The notes beneath the pieces are model-generated. The model did no database searches and was not told the origin of the DNA. It saw nothing but the letters and a program-made list of their open reading frames with translations. Position numbers and translations under genes: made by a program. A stretch of 64,000 nt of DNA, from positions 3,803,854 through 3,867,853 of the forward strand of contig VXAI01000013.1 in assembly GCA_013399305.1 (NCBI GenBank), written 5' to 3'. The DNA comes from Rostratula benghalensis. Lineage: Eukaryota > Chordata > Aves > Charadriiformes > Rostratulidae. Below are positions 23,626-36,760 of the stretch, one piece after another. Numbering within the stretch: the stretch's first letter is position 1; every line of letters starts with the position of its first letter.

Positions 23626-25419
23626 GGAAGCTGTTGAACAAAAAGATGATCTCTGCACCTGGGAATTCAGAAACTAAGCTGAAAACAAAAGAAAATAGAA
23701 TTCATCAGTTAAGTCTAAAGTTATGGGTTTGAATGAGAAAATTCTGGGTGATATAAGGTATAATGTGGAGGAGATAATACTAGGTGTTAGTAATAAGTTC
23801 TAGACTTTCTTTAAAATCAATGAATAGGAATTGAATGCAAAAAGTATATATGAACCTTTCCATTTTAGAAAACATCCAACACTGGATGGTGAAAAAGGAG
23901 AGTGAAAAGGCACAAAAGAAAAATGTTCTGATCATGTAGGCTGTCTAAATAAAGCACACACTTTTGGGCTCCTTTACTGAATCCTCCTTCACTGAATACA
24001 AGCAGAGCTCTGTTGTAACAAGTGGATCATCACTTCCAGAGCTCTCCTATAATGTCTTAAACTGGGGTCATTATACATCTGCAAAAGAAAAATATGCCTG
24101 GCTTCTTTCTGCAGCTTAAAAAAAAAAAAAAAAAAAAAAAAAAGAAAAAGTCTCTCTTCACTCCTGAGGTTTTTGTTTTTCTTGACAAGTGGTAGATAAG
24201 CAGTTTTTAAAAATTTATTTAGGGCTCATTTCTTTTTGTTCCCGTCACTGAATTTTTTAGTCTTTTCAGCAATAGCAAAGCAGAATTGTTGTTCTTAACA
24301 TGTTAGCAGAGGTGGGTACTCTTCACTTCACAGGCTGGTGGTTGGAAGGCTGTCTTTTGTTCACCTGTTGAGAGATGAAGGTTGAAGTAGCCGTGGAATA
24401 TCAGTGTCTCGTTTGTTCTATAGAAACTCAACTATTTCATAGAAAAAGTGGTAGACTATTCACTGAACCATCTCACTGTTGAAAGTGACAGCTGTAACCG
24501 TTTTTGTAGAAAGCCCTGTTCTGTTAGACTTATGGTTCAAACCCCTTGAGGGACTTAATTGGAATCAGAACTCAAGTTTGATTTTACTAGGGTTTTCGTT
24601 TGACATAGATGCTGAGCTGTTTAAGCTTATTGAGGATGAGACAGACCTAGGCATAAGCAGAACTGGGGCTCTAGGCAGCAGGGAACTATAGCACCACTAA
24701 CAATGGCAGGGCTGAAGTGCCTGCACAGGTAAATATTTTCTTCATGCTTCCTAGTTTAAGTTTAAAAATAAGTTCCACTTGAGAGACCAAAATGCAGGTT
24801 GGATGCTGCCATTATGGTTAGAGCAGGTAAAACACTAGGAGATATGTTATAAAGGACACACGGTGGGAATAAGATGCACTAGATGATCAAATGAGTTTTA
24901 TTTTCTTTTTCACTCTGGATGTATAAAATTTAATAGGAATTAGGAAATCCATGTAAGAATCTACAAGAAGTCCTGGGAAGAGAAAAATTTTAACTGATAT
25001 GATGCACAACTAAAATAAAAAGAATATATTTGACTTTTTTGGTGTGATAGAATTATATATGTGCAGTCATTCATAAAACCTAAGTCATGTGGAAAACAGC
25101 ACAGAGATGAAAATATTATGATTTTAGAACTCCACCATTTCTCTTGTAGTTTCACCCAGCTAGACACTGAGCATTATCAACAGCATCAACTTATCCATTC
25201 TGTTACTTGTGTGGGCTTTATTAATCAAATCTCTATGGAAGTAAACACAATCAATTAGGGAGGGCAATGAACTGGTTACTTGATGTCCCAAGATGCTGTT
25301 TTCTTCCTAGAATATGCTGATTAACTGCAATCGACTCCCTAGTTACTATCAAGAGTTCAGAATGCTGTTTTCATCCAGAACATCCTCAATACCCTGTTGG
25401 ATAGGGCCAGATGGGAAAC
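23626..25419. other. unassigned non-coding DNA
   Basis: Apart from the 26-base poly-A at 24118-24143, no feature is recognised. GGTTCAAACCCC near 24531 resembles a pol III B box, but no matching A box or tRNA fold exists upstream. Confidence 0.55.
24118..24143 (+). repeat. poly-A tract, 26 bases
   Basis: This uninterrupted run of 26 A is followed by GAAAAAG. It could be the tail of a retroposed transcript on the plus strand, but the 200 bases before it contain no AATAAA at the expected distance and no recognised gene or SINE. No flanking direct repeat is evident. A simple expanded homopolymer is at least as likely. Confidence 0.95.
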
Positions 25420-26109
25420 CTCTGCACGAGCATAGATATGGAGAGTGGATTGAGAGTAGCCCTGAGGAGAAGGACTTGGTGTTGTTAGTTGATGAGAAGT
25501 TTAACATGACCCAGCACTGTGTGCTGGCAGCCCAGAAAGCAAACAGCATCCTGGGGTGCATCAAAAAAAATGTGGCCAGCAGGTCAAGGAAGGTGATTCT
25601 GCCCCTCTACTCTGGTCTCATGAGACCCCAGCTGGAGTAGTGTTTCCAGCTTCGGAGTCCTCAACACAGGAAGGACTCAGACCTGTTGGAGTGAGTACAG
25701 AGGATGGCTGCAAAGATGATTAGAGGGCTGGAGCATCTCTCCTAAAAGGACAGGCTGAGAGAGTTGGGGTTGTTCAGCATGGAGAAGAGGAGGCTCCAGG
25801 GAGGCCTTATAGCAACCTTCCAGTACTAATGGGGGCCTACAGGAGAGATGGGGAGCAACCCTTTAACAGGGAGAGTAGTGACAGTATGAGGGGCAATGGT
25901 TTTAAACTGAAAGAAGGTAGATTTTTCTTTATTATGAGTGTGGTGAGATGCTGGAACAGGTTGCCCAGAGAAGCTGTGTTCAAGACCAGGTTGGATGTGG
26001 CTTTGAGCAACCTGGTCTAGCAGGAGGTGTCCCTGCCCATGGCATAGGTGTTGGAACTTGATGATCTTTAAGGTCCCTTCCAACTCTAGCCATTCTATGA
26101 TTCTGTGAT
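25420..26109 (+). mobile_element. CR1 LINE 3' end, 5'-truncated
   Basis: The plus-strand frame contains [26 protein letters not shown] and [14 protein letters not shown], which match the CR1 ORF2 LGVLVD...KKANxILGCI...SRSREVILPLYSAL blocks. The frame stops at 25638 because the conserved LEY codon for Y has become TAG. The DNA then follows CR1 ORF2 through CTGGAACAGGTTGCCCAGAG (about 25954), which encodes WNRLPRE, and on to the 3' UTR segment GATCTTTAAGGTCCCTTCCA. It ends in two 8-mers, ATTCTATG and ATTCTGTG (26092-26107). Internal deletions have removed part of the segment before the WNRLP block. No target duplication is expected for CR1. It belongs to a different subfamily from the 39141-40232 copy, judged by the codons around the ORF2 end. 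Confidence 0.95.
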
Positions 26110-28429
26110 ATCAATGTGACTTGACAGGAAATATATAATATGATAGCATTCTAGTGATACAATTTATATTCAGGAAAAATAGAACCATGAAGTGCTGCTT
26201 TAATACGCTGCCAGGTATTAACTGTCCAGGCATGAAGTGTAGCATTGGCCATATATTGTGTCATTAGAATCCATCCTGGCCATACTAGAATGCAAGAAAA
26301 AAACACCAGAGGCTGGAAAGGAAAAAAAAAAAAAGAATTCTAGAACAGTGTGGATGATGAGAATGGATATCCGTGTGGATGATGGATATACTTTGAAGTT
26401 GCTGCTAAGCCAGGTTCTCATTGGATTTAATAACTACGGTCATGGATGCAATTTGTTATCTTTTGTGACATTACTTCCTATATGAATGTTAGTGAAGGGA
26501 GAATCAGATTCAGTGTGTATATCCCATGGAGTTCCTGTCCTAGCTCCTCAAATGGAGATTTTCAGTGACATACAGAACATGTTTACATCTACAGTTTTGG
26601 ACAGTTGTGCTCCTGTTCCATCTGTGCTCTCAGACAGCTGGATGCAAGCAATCAGTATGTGTTATCATAGTGCTAATCCTAAAATAATAAACCGGTTAAC
26701 ATGGTTCTGTAGGTTTTGGACTGGAGCTGGCTTATATCCAACCATCTCAGACTTCAAGTGAACAAGCCATGACATCTGCTTATGTGGATATGCTTGTACA
26801 ATCACACAGGATTTTGTGCAGCTTTGCATTTCCAGGATGTACATATTTGATATTACCTTTGCTTGCTTTCCATCTGTTGTAGAATTTAGGGGGCAAAGGT
26901 AGGGCTGAAAAAAGTCTTTCACTAACTGACTGATTAGCTGACTAACTCAGCTAATCCTCAACTTTTTATTTATATGCATTGTTCTTGATGTTAATTATGG
27001 TGCATTTTGTCTCAACAGAAACTTTATCATCCTTTTTTTCTTATAGTGGAGGAGAAAGAAAAGGGTAGAGATCAATAAGCCCTTGGTTATCTTGGATTGT
27101 CAATGAGCAGTATATTTCTAGCTCAAATTATTTCAATGGATGTTTTTCTTCGAGATGGCACTTGAATGTGTGCACAAAAAGACTGCAGATTTTGTTTCTT
27201 TTTTCTTTTTAAAAATTGCCTGTTGGTAATATATGTTCAACTGAGGCTGATAGAATTGGTGATGAATAAAAAGGCAGTTTAATCAAGGCACATAGCACAG
27301 CTGCTTGCTTTCTTCTTCCCTAACATGTGGATACAGAGTAGACTTTTCTCAAGCAGCTGGTCTACTGTGAGAAATTATGGCTTTTGGTCTCGGCTCTCTT
27401 CTGGTCAACAGGAGTTGTCATGACCTTGTGGGTGTTGATGACCTTAGAGTAAGCGATTCTAAAGATGCATTGAGAGGGTTTTTAAAAGGACTAGAAGAAC
27501 TAAGTAGGCAACCAAATTACAGTACGGTATGTGAGTTACAATCTAAACACCCATTCATGTAAGCAGAGTCAGCCCAGAAGCAGTTAATGTAGAAGAAAAG
27601 CTCTTGGGTGTTTATTAGTTGACCTCCTGTCCCAAATAGAAGGAGGGAGGGGGCAAAAGTGGTGAGATGATGCAATGCTATGTTACAGGGACTTGTGACA
27701 CTTGGCTGGGGCCTGAACTAGGGCTGGGAAGGAAGCAGGTTGCACAAGATGTTGGGCTAGTTCAGATTCCCCAGCATTAGGAGTAGGAAGCAGCAGCACT
27801 GGGGCTTAACACATGATCTGCTGTCTGATACCCAACACTGGGACAGAGCTGTCACTCTAAGCCTTGCAGCAGAATGGAGCTCAGGTACTGGGGGAAAATT
27901 TTGGGTTTACTTGGCACTTGATAAGGGAAGAATCTGTGTGACACAGTAAGTAGGTTAATGAGTTTAATCGAGAGTTAGCTAAAGATGGCTGGTGAGCTTG
28001 AAGTGCTTGATAGTGAAGTGGCCAGGAAATAGTATTTGCTAAATTGGTTATTTATGTTTTGTTGAATGTCATGTTTCTTAGCAACTTAATTAACATGCAT
28101 TTTCAGTCATGTATTTGTGTAGAAAATGTAGAAAATGTCTACATGCAGCCTACATTGGTTGACATAACTGGTGCCTGATATACAGCAAAGTGTGCTACCT
28201 GCTACCAGTGGGGGTTTCTAGTAGAACCTGAATATTTTAGAAATACAGAGCTTGCAGGTACTAAGGCAAGGAGCAAATGAGGAGGCTATTGGCTATCTGA
28301 ACAGCTAATTCTTAAATAGTTCTGTTAGAAAAGCTACTTCATTCAAGACTAAACTGAATAAAAATGGCATTTATGCCTTATAGTAGGCAAGAGTTATTTC
28401 AAAATAGATGTTAATGAACTTGAGATGAC
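26110..28429. other. unassigned non-coding DNA
   Basis: No gene recognised. The only small structure is a partial tandem duplication at 26348-26391, where GTGTGGATGATGAGAATGG is followed by GTGTGGATGATGGATATAC. Confidence 0.55.
26348..26391. repeat. two-copy imperfect tandem duplication
   Basis: GTGTGGATGATG starts both copies, and GGATAT follows in each. The first copy is six bases longer. This is consistent with replication slippage and has no evident function. Confidence 0.75.
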
Positions 28430-28760
28430 CAGAGAAGAGTCAATAGGTTGGTGAAAGGTTAGGCCAGGCTTCTAAATGAAGATAGATTAAATGGATTTAG
28501 ACCATTTAATTTAGAAACAACAATAAAGAGAGGGATCATAAAAGTAGTTAAAAACCCTGATTGGGTCAGCTGAGACTGAAAACTCTTCTCCTTAGTTTAA
28601 GCTTATAATAAAAGAAGTAGTGGACATTCAGTGAAACTGTTTTGCAGTAAATTTAGCATAAGTACTTTTGAAAAAGGTTTGTTTTTGAATAAAATATCTA
28701 ATGAGTGTAATTCATTTCAATGAGAAAATTTAGTCAAATAATTTTAATAGGGTTTCAATG
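28430..28760 (+). mobile_element. ancient CR1/L3-like LINE fragment
   Basis: Decayed but colinear with old amniote CR1/L3 ORF2. TAAATGGATTTAGACCATTTAATTTAG corresponds to the LGLFxLE region and AGAGAGGGATCATAAAAGTAG to RGDxIxV. GTAGTGGACATTCAGTGAAACTG corresponds to the RGHSMKL-type segment and GCAGTAAATTTAGCATAAGTAC to the following codons. TGTAATTCATTTCAATGAG corresponds to the WNSLP region. No open frame survives. Identification is by pattern only. Confidence 0.55.
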
Positions 28761-31700
28761 GTAAAAGAATGGATCTGTGAGGAATACAGCAAAGGCAGTA
28801 AAACCAAGATTAGTTCTAGAGCAGTTAAGCAAAACTGGATGGTAGGACAAAGCCTTCTGAATTGTGATGATTATGGAAAAGAAAAAGCAATCACTAATGA
28901 AATCAGATGATTGGTCATGCTTAGTATTTTCCTTTCTTTGAAAATGGAATATATATTCCCAGGTGTTGGCAGAATAGTTAATGAGTCTGCTTTTTCTCTT
29001 TTTTAATTTCTCTCTCTCTGTAGTTAAATTCAAATGCACTGAGTATCACCTTGGTATTTAATAATTTTCTAGTGTGAACTACACTAGAGATTTTATTCCA
29101 GAGGCAAGAAGGGTCAATAAAACTACAGAGGTACACACAAGCTCCCCTTTTATGATCACAATTACCATGAATGCCCTGATAGTCAGAGACCTGCTGCAGT
29201 GGGTTGCCAACTTTAAATACATATTTTACTTATTTTTTGTGAAAGACTTAGATTGTTTTTTGTTCAGATATAAAGTGTTGAGAGTGCACAATTTGAACTG
29301 ACAAAAATAGTTTAAGGCAAATGAATATGCCAAAATGTCATCCTTCTAGAAATCCAAAGAATGTGCATTTCCAGGTGTTGAAAGGTTTTGAGTAATGACA
29401 GAGCTACTAATTTCACTACTAATTTTAAAATAGTATTTCAAACCTCACAATAAAATTGCATCTGGATAAGGGAAGTAAAAAGCCTCTGAGTTAATATCTT
29501 CTGCTTCGAATTATGCTACATTTGAGTCAGAGCTCACAAAGTAAACTGTCAAGTTAAAATCTTTTAGCCTTATCTTTGCAATGGTGATCAACTATCAGAG
29601 ATTGTAAATAATATATAGGAAACAATCTGGTCAAAAGCAAAGATATGAAATACCTGCCACAGACCTTTAAAGGTAAGGAAGGAACATTATTCAAATAATT
29701 TTGTTATTTTACAGTAATGTTCCCCAAACTGCAAATCCTTTAAGAACTGCAAATTAAAGGATATCTGTAACATGTATGATGCATGACTTTTGCTATAAAA
29801 GAAGTAGCCTTTTTACAAAGGTGGGCCAGATTCCTAGGGTGTTTAGCAATTTCTCTGTACCTGTATATTTTTTGGTAGGTGAGAGTGATCAATAACCTGT
29901 AGGATAGGGCCTCTGTGACTGGAGTTGCAATCCAAGTATCAACACTTACCATGGAGCCCCAGTTAGCCCAATTTTCAGGTGAAGAAACCCCATAAGATGA
30001 ACTGTAGGGTATTACATTGGTATTACTAGACAAAATGTTCAGCCAGGCACAAGCAGTTTATTGAAGTGTTGGGCCCAATACACCTATTAAAGTTTAGCTT
30101 GTATGCAGACATGGACCGTGCCTCCACTGGGACTTTAAAAAAGTTGAAGAGCTGGGCATCTGCTTGCCATTTGTGCCCTGCAAATGGAGTGTGTATGGTT
30201 TTTTCCTTCCAGAGCTAAGCAATTCAGATAATCTTTTTCCTACACTATTTTTTCTCTCCTTATTCAGAAACATATTCAAAGAGGTTGTTTCACTGATTTT
30301 ATTTTTTATGCTGTTTCAGTGTTATCACCTGTTAAGATAACCTTGTTGTTGGTACCACAAGCCTGTAGTAGGTACCTTGAATTATAGTACAAATTAAACA
30401 AGACACGCTGTGTTTGACATAAACTTTCACAATGCAAGTAGAAAGATTTTTTTTTCCCTCACAGAAAATTAGTTTTGAGGTCTGTATGAAAACTTTTCCA
30501 TAAAGTTGAGTTATTAATTTTGAATGTGATTTTTTTTACCAATGTTACTCTTTGGACTTTATAACATTCACTGAAAATTCATTTTTTAACTTGGTTTGGA
30601 GGGAGTTCAAACCCACACTCCTTAGCTTGTTATTTCTGGTATTATTACACAGCTAGATCTAGGAAGAGGCAGTAGGTACATATTTCATATGTTTTCTGTC
30701 ATAGCTTGAGAAAATCTGAAAGCTGATGTCAGAGAAGACACAAGCATGACAAGACTCAGGTTAACACACTAACTCACCCTAAGGCTTTCCAATTAAGGAA
30801 AGTTACTGTCCCCATTATGAAAGTCATTGCCAATGAGTGTTGCTGGACTTAAATGTGTTCACTGGGAGACATCCTGATTAAGCAGATCTCCTGAGTGTGT
30901 ATCCTAATTAAATAGTGCATCTAATAATAGATGTTGCAACAGGTCAGTGGCTGGGTGACAGGATATTCCTGCTGAGCAGGAATCTTGAAATTTGGTTTAT
31001 TCATTTATTATGAACCACTGAGCACAAGAGAAAAAACATAAATCACCCTATAAAATGAATTCTGAATTTATCAGAAAATGTTCCTATTACTTTATTCAGT
31101 TTAATGCATTCACAGAACTTTATAAAGAAATAAGAGAGAAGCTTCCAAATTTGTGATTAATAATGTCATAGAACAATAATAGTAAATTTACCCAAGCAAA
31201 TGGACACAAGTTGGTGAATCAACAACAATAGGCATGATTATCAATAGATGAGTAGTAAGGATTGCTTTTACTGATAATACATGTTTGAAATGATGAATAG
31301 ATGATGTGTCTCAGGTTCTAAAATGTTGCTTTTATATATTTATAGAATCACAAAATAAAACTCTGGGAAAGTAAAAATTCTGAACATTCAGAGCAAGATG
31401 TAAGGAAATCTCTGTGTTCTGCAGCTTTCACTGGATGTCACAACTGTCTGTTACTGCCAGCTCCTGAGTGGCAAGGGAGAGGATGATACAGATGCTGCCA
31501 GATGGCAGGACCAACACCAGCCCTGGTGGGCTGGGGAGAGGTTGCTGAGGGGCCGGCGAGGGTTGTGCTGGCTTCCCTGTCCCTTCTTATGCTGCTGAGT
31601 AGGCTGAAGTGAAACCTGACATCAAAGACCTGTTCATGAGGGAATGTTGTTTAAAAAACTCTTTCTATAATGCCTTACCTGATTGCTTTGAATTTTCTCC

Positions 31701-34700
31701 CTATAAAAATTTAATTATCATCATTAAATTACAGTGATCCTGACCTTTTTCAGTCTGAAAGACTTATAGTCTTTCCTTGTAACCCTGTTCTATAAAGAAC
31801 TTCTTGATACATCCACCCAACGCTCTGCCTCCTGAGGTAGGAAGGAGGGTTGTCTCTTCACATTCCCTGAGCTGACACCTAGAACAGTTGTCTGGAAAAG
31901 AAGCAAGTGGAAAAAGGAGGAAAGAGGGAAGATACAAATTGTAAAAGTATTTCAAAACCAGAGTGCTTATGGAAAATTAAAAAAAAAATAAATACGTTGA
32001 AATGTAGGTATGTTTTGAAGTTAAAAACCCCAAAGTACAACAGAAGGGAAGGAGTAGTGGATGAAAAAACAAAGAAAAAAAAAAAGCCCAACAATAGACA
32101 TATATCTTGTAAGGATTAGAAATTACTACAAATTAAAAACTCTTAACTGTAAAGTACATGTTCACAAATGAAATCACCTAACCTCTGCTAGAGCTGCTTG
32201 TCGTTGTTTGCAAAGTCAGAGAAACAGCACAGTTCCTTTGCTCAATCTTTTAGAATTCAATCTTCAATTTTAGAATTCAATCTTCTTTTAGAATTCCAGA
32301 GGCCTCTGTTCTTATTCATGCTACTTGTGCTTCTGATATCTTCTGCTTTTTCAGAAAACTGAGTATATTTTACCTCAATACTATTTTTCAGGTTTTAAGG
32401 ACCATATCCTAGATATCTCAAATCTTCTTTTTGTTATAAGGAAGTCTTTTTAGTGGGTTCAGAAAAAAAGTTTCAGAGTGTCACTTAAGAATATATAATA
32501 AAAAGGAAGTTTCCAAATCATAACATATTCAATAACCAGTTGTGAAAGGAAAACTGAGGTCTAATGATCAAGAGGGGAAGAATGTTTTGTACATTATATT
32601 CAATGTCAACAGTTATGTAGTAACACTTTTAATTTTTACCATGTTGTCATCCTGCATGTGCTTTACTTCTCAAGATTCCACTTAACCTCTTTTATGTGGA
32701 TTTATGGGCCTGTTTGAGAATTGTCTCTTGCAATATTGATACCAAATATTCTGGTCCTTGAGAATTCAAGTGGTATCCTTTCATGAACTGAAGAAGCATT
32801 GTTAACTTTTAGAATTTTCATCTTACTGCTCAGAAAAAAAAAATATTCAGAAATCGAGAGCTGTAAAAATCATCTATGTTATCAGGCATTGCCCATTGTC
32901 ATTTCTTCCCTCCTGATATTCAGGTGATAAGGAAGATTAAGAGGAAGCAAAGTTGTAAGCATGAGAATTGTCAAAGTTGGCCCTGACACCTGCATGTGTG
33001 GCTTTAAATACAAACAAGCTACATTTGTTCACCTTTACATATACATGAGAGCAAATAATTGCATGTAGAGAACTGTAGATAAAGAAAAACCGGTCTTAGA
33101 GAAATATTGTGTATATTTCTCTACCGTAAGAGTTGCCTTTGTGTGTCTAACATACTGTTGCTAAGTTAAGCTTCTTCTGTGATTATTCTTATAAAACTAT
33201 TTCACCCTTTATGACATCCTTTTCATGCAATTATTCCTGACATTATACAGTAACTTTTGTTACTGGTGGAATTATGTGTTGGCCCATTCAGCATAATATG
33301 CACAGTTCTTTGCTCTGTAATTCTAGACCACTGAAATAACCAAATCCATTATGATAATTATTTAGGCCACTGGAGAATTTATAGTAATTAACCTTAACCC
33401 TCACATTTGGAAAATTCATTTTTTTCTTTTTAAAAGAAAATCACGCAAACCCAAATTGAAAATTCAGAGCCAATTGAGGATTACATATAGTGCTATTTTA
33501 AAGACTGATTTATATGCAGAATCTGGTCTAAGATTCAGATTCAAGTTCTTGTTTTGGATTGGGTTCAGATTCTGGTGTATTTCCGTGCTCAGATTCAGTG
33601 TTATGTACCTGGTAAGTAGAAGCATTTAATACATACTTATTATGGTTGCAGCTAAGGCCCAGATTCTTCGCCCCTCATTTTAGGTATCCTTACCTATTTA
33701 TGTATGAGAGAGAGAGGGAAAACTGTTGAGATTTTGGGTGCATTGAGATGGGTATGAACAAAGTCTGTCATTCTTATATAGACAATGAGGAAGCAACAAT
33801 GGTAAGGGTCTCAGTGGAGACATCTACTTTGTGACATACTTTAAGTTAGACTGGATAGTCTCTGGGACTCAGAACCAACTGACCATTTAGTCTGCATCAT
33901 TTCAAAGGTGTAAAAGAGAAGTGAAGAAATCAAGACTGAAGTACGAGGACATCTGATGGGCAGATTTACATGTTTTACTGGCTTGAGAACATGAGTAAAC
34001 AAATTGCCCAACATTTAGTGAAATATGCCACAGACATAATGGAAAATCATTTTTCAGTTATGGCAGTTACTCAATGGAGCTATGAATGTCTGTGTGGCAC
34101 TTGAGATGCTGGTAGGTTGACTAGTTTCTCATTCTGTTCACTTACTGTTGATTTTGATTCCTACCAATTAGTTGAACAATACACATTTAGCTCTTATGAA
34201 TTAAAATTTTTATGTTGTTGATATCTTTGTTCTTTCATAGATGTTTTCAAATGTGGCCTATTCTACTCTTGCTTTACTAAAACAAGGCAGGGAAGGTATT
34301 CCATTTTAGCTGTTTCTTTTAGTTTACCCTTTTACAGAGTAATACAAAGAAAGCTAATTATAATGTCTGAGGGCTTCCCTTTTTAGCTGACATAAGGTAA
34401 TTTCCTCATTGTCCTGGTAGGCCAATGTATCATATACTATACCATGCTACATATGGTGGGAAACAAGGTGAAGTTTGGATTGTTGATACAGGTTTGATCC
34501 TCTGCTGAGAACTACATCGTACATGAAAATTTAAAAAAAAGCAGTTGAAAAGGTATGGTTAAAGTCTATTAAAATATTATTTTCTAGAAATGTGAGCCTG
34601 TGGGGGCAGTGAGCAATTAGGCTGAGAAAATTCAAAGGATAAGGTATAGTAGAACTTTTATTGCCCTTTTAACCTGCAGAGATCAGCAGAAAATCTTGTG

Positions 34701-36464
34701 TGTTTTTCTTTTTTTCCCTGAAAGGACAGAATTTTGTGCTAAGTACAGAAGAACATGCTGTAGTTCACAATATGATGAGGCATTTCAGGCACTCTCTGAA
34801 ACACTCTTAATTTAAGTGCTACTGTTTTGAGAATCAACAGAACATCTTTATTAGACTATCTAAAGTAGCCAAATTAAATTTAAATCTTTGATCAACTCAT
34901 CTTTAATCTGATCATTTCTCTAATAGAGAATCTAACATTTAATTATAGAGGCTTACATGAAAGTATTAAATACCAGAGTATTCTACTGATCTTTTCTGTG
35001 CAGCTTTGAAAAATGGAAATCTTGCTTCTTTTGTAACTGTCATCAGAGAACTTTTGTTAGCTGCCTTGTCTCCATAAAGCAGGCAATTTGTCCATGAATC
35101 TTCTTTATGCACAAAAATTAGCTGCCTTTTCTTAATTTTTTAACCTTATGAATAACTTGGCAGCCTGAAAATACAGCTAGAATTGAGTAATGACAATTCT
35201 TAAATGGCAGAGGTTAGGAGTGACTAGAAGAAATTATTCATTATCAAAACTTTGCAGTAAAGTATTCTAAAGTAGCAATAAAGGAAAAGAGGTGTTGGAG
35301 AGGGCTGTAATTTCTTCACAGATGGACATTTATTTTCATTGGTGCGGAGAAAACGTTGCAAGACATGAGTGCTGTTAAATACAGAAATGTCACACCAAGT
35401 TGCATTTCACTAGAGGAAAAAGGGCACAACCACCTTTCCTTGCTCCTTGGTGGCCTGAACACACATCCTCTTTCAGCTGTTGTTGGGCCAGCTAGGACTG
35501 TTATAAGCCCATCTACGAGGGTTGCTCTTCACCTTCATCCTCTCATGCAACAAGCTCAGCTGCTCATGGTATTGTGTCCTGATCGTAGTGAACTCAAATT
35601 GCGCTGAGCTAGTGCAAGGAACAGAAATAGTAGTTTACTATGACCTGAGTTGTGGCTATAGAAGCTTTTGTAGCTTGGATCATGCATTTGGGTTGGGTTA
35701 TTATTATTGTGCTACTGCCAAAACTTCTGTGCTTGCAGTGTACATTCAGGGGATGCCTGCGGGGATTACTGCAGATGGTGATCCCCACTGCTGGAGCAGA
35801 GCAGGCTGTACGGCTGCCACCATGGTGTCATGGTGCTTCTGACTGCCTGGAACATAGATTCAGATTTCTTTGGGTTACTTGCCTTCTCCTGGATAGGAAT
35901 GTGCTTTCAAGGTTCTTCTTGTCTTACTACATTTCACATGTCTCTGACATCAAAATGTGTAGCTAATTGTATGAAGATAATCACTAGAGAAATTGAAGCC
36001 ATGGGTAGAAGAGATTTGTCGAAGTTACTTTGGTCTACTTATACTTTGGTATAAGTCAGTGTCATTTTCATTAATATTTTAATGAGACCTTGCTATTATG
36101 AATGACTATAATATTAAGGAATGTTGTGTTATGTAGCACATCTGGTGGGCCTTTCTTTACACTTACTTCTTTTCACCTGAACCATGTCACTATACAAGTT
36201 TCTAAATCCCGACTGGGAAAGAGTAGAAAGGTAGGTTTCTTATAAATTCTAGTGTTGGATGTGTCTAATGTTTTTTTTTTCTCTCACCTTCCTTCTCCCA
36301 CTCTCTCCTCTAGAATTACTAGTTCCCCAGGAGTGGGCTGCCTGTTAACAGGTGTTGAAAGAATGCACTAGGCTCTAGAGATGAGTTCAGGTACTAATTT
36401 AGAGGGTTGCATAAACTTATTTTAGTCCAATTTTTTAACTTTTTATTTTCCTTGTCTTCTGCAC
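28761..36464. other. unassigned non-coding DNA
   Basis: No gene, RNA or clear transposon recognised in 7.7 kb. It contains a short tandem repeat (32243-32297) and a G/C-richer patch at about 31440-31590. Around 35356-36054 overlapping plus-strand frames of up to 106 codons occur in all three phases, with no recognisable protein family and no splice sites I trust. Three simultaneous frames argue for chance in G/C-richer DNA. Confidence 0.5.
32243..32297. repeat. tandem repeat, about 2.7 copies of a 19-20 base unit
   Basis: TTTTAGAATTCAATCTTC occurs twice and is followed by a partial third copy, CTTTTAGAATTCC. Each copy carries a GAATTC core. This is probably a recent slippage product, because the copies are nearly identical. 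Confidence 0.85.
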
Positions 36465-36760
36465 ATTCTAGAATTATTGGGAGAGAAAGGACTACAAGAA
36501 GTTATTTAGTCCATCTTACACACAGGAAGACTGACAAGACCTATAACATTTCAAGGTAGATTTTTGTTTACACTCAGATACCTCCAATGACAGGTGTGAC
36601 AGAGACTGTCACAGCCCCAAGCGCTCTGCTTGATTGTTTTAGCTGCCCTGGTTCTATGGCTGCTTTTTCTGTTCCTAACCTGAATCTTGCTAGAATTTAA
36701 TCTCATTACTTTATGTCCTTTATACTCATGGGTGCAGAGAACCTATCCATATCTTTTGTG
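36465..36760 (-). mobile_element. ancient CR1-type LINE 3' end, minus strand
   Basis: Read on the plus strand, the block follows the reverse complement of an old CR1 3' end in order. AGAATTATTGGGAGAGAAAGG and TATTTAGTCCATCTTAC correspond to the 3' UTR consensus near AGAATCATAGAATTGGAAGG...ATCTAGTCCA. GATACCTCCAATGACAGG corresponds to CCTCCAGGGATGG. CTGTTCCTAACCTGAATCTTGC and TTTAATCTCATTACTTTATG correspond to the segment encoding RLDIRKN and the MGLKLQ-like part of ORF2. Substitutions are heavy and no frame remains. This is one of the clearest fossils, because both the UTR and ORF2 landmarks are present in correct order. Confidence 0.65.

Noticed and set aside
24525..24560. GGTTCAAACCCC resembling the B box of a tRNA gene or tRNA-derived SINE
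   Set aside because: No A box lies at the right distance upstream, the surrounding bases do not fold as a tRNA, and no oligo-T terminator follows.
30598..30625. GAGTTCAAACCCACACTCC, another B-box-like motif
   Set aside because: No A box or cloverleaf upstream; one short motif is expected by chance.
35356..36054. Cluster of four overlapping plus-strand open frames
   Set aside because: All three phases are partly open at once, no frame has a recognisable protein, and there is no clear exon boundary, so chance in a G/C-richer patch is the simplest reading.
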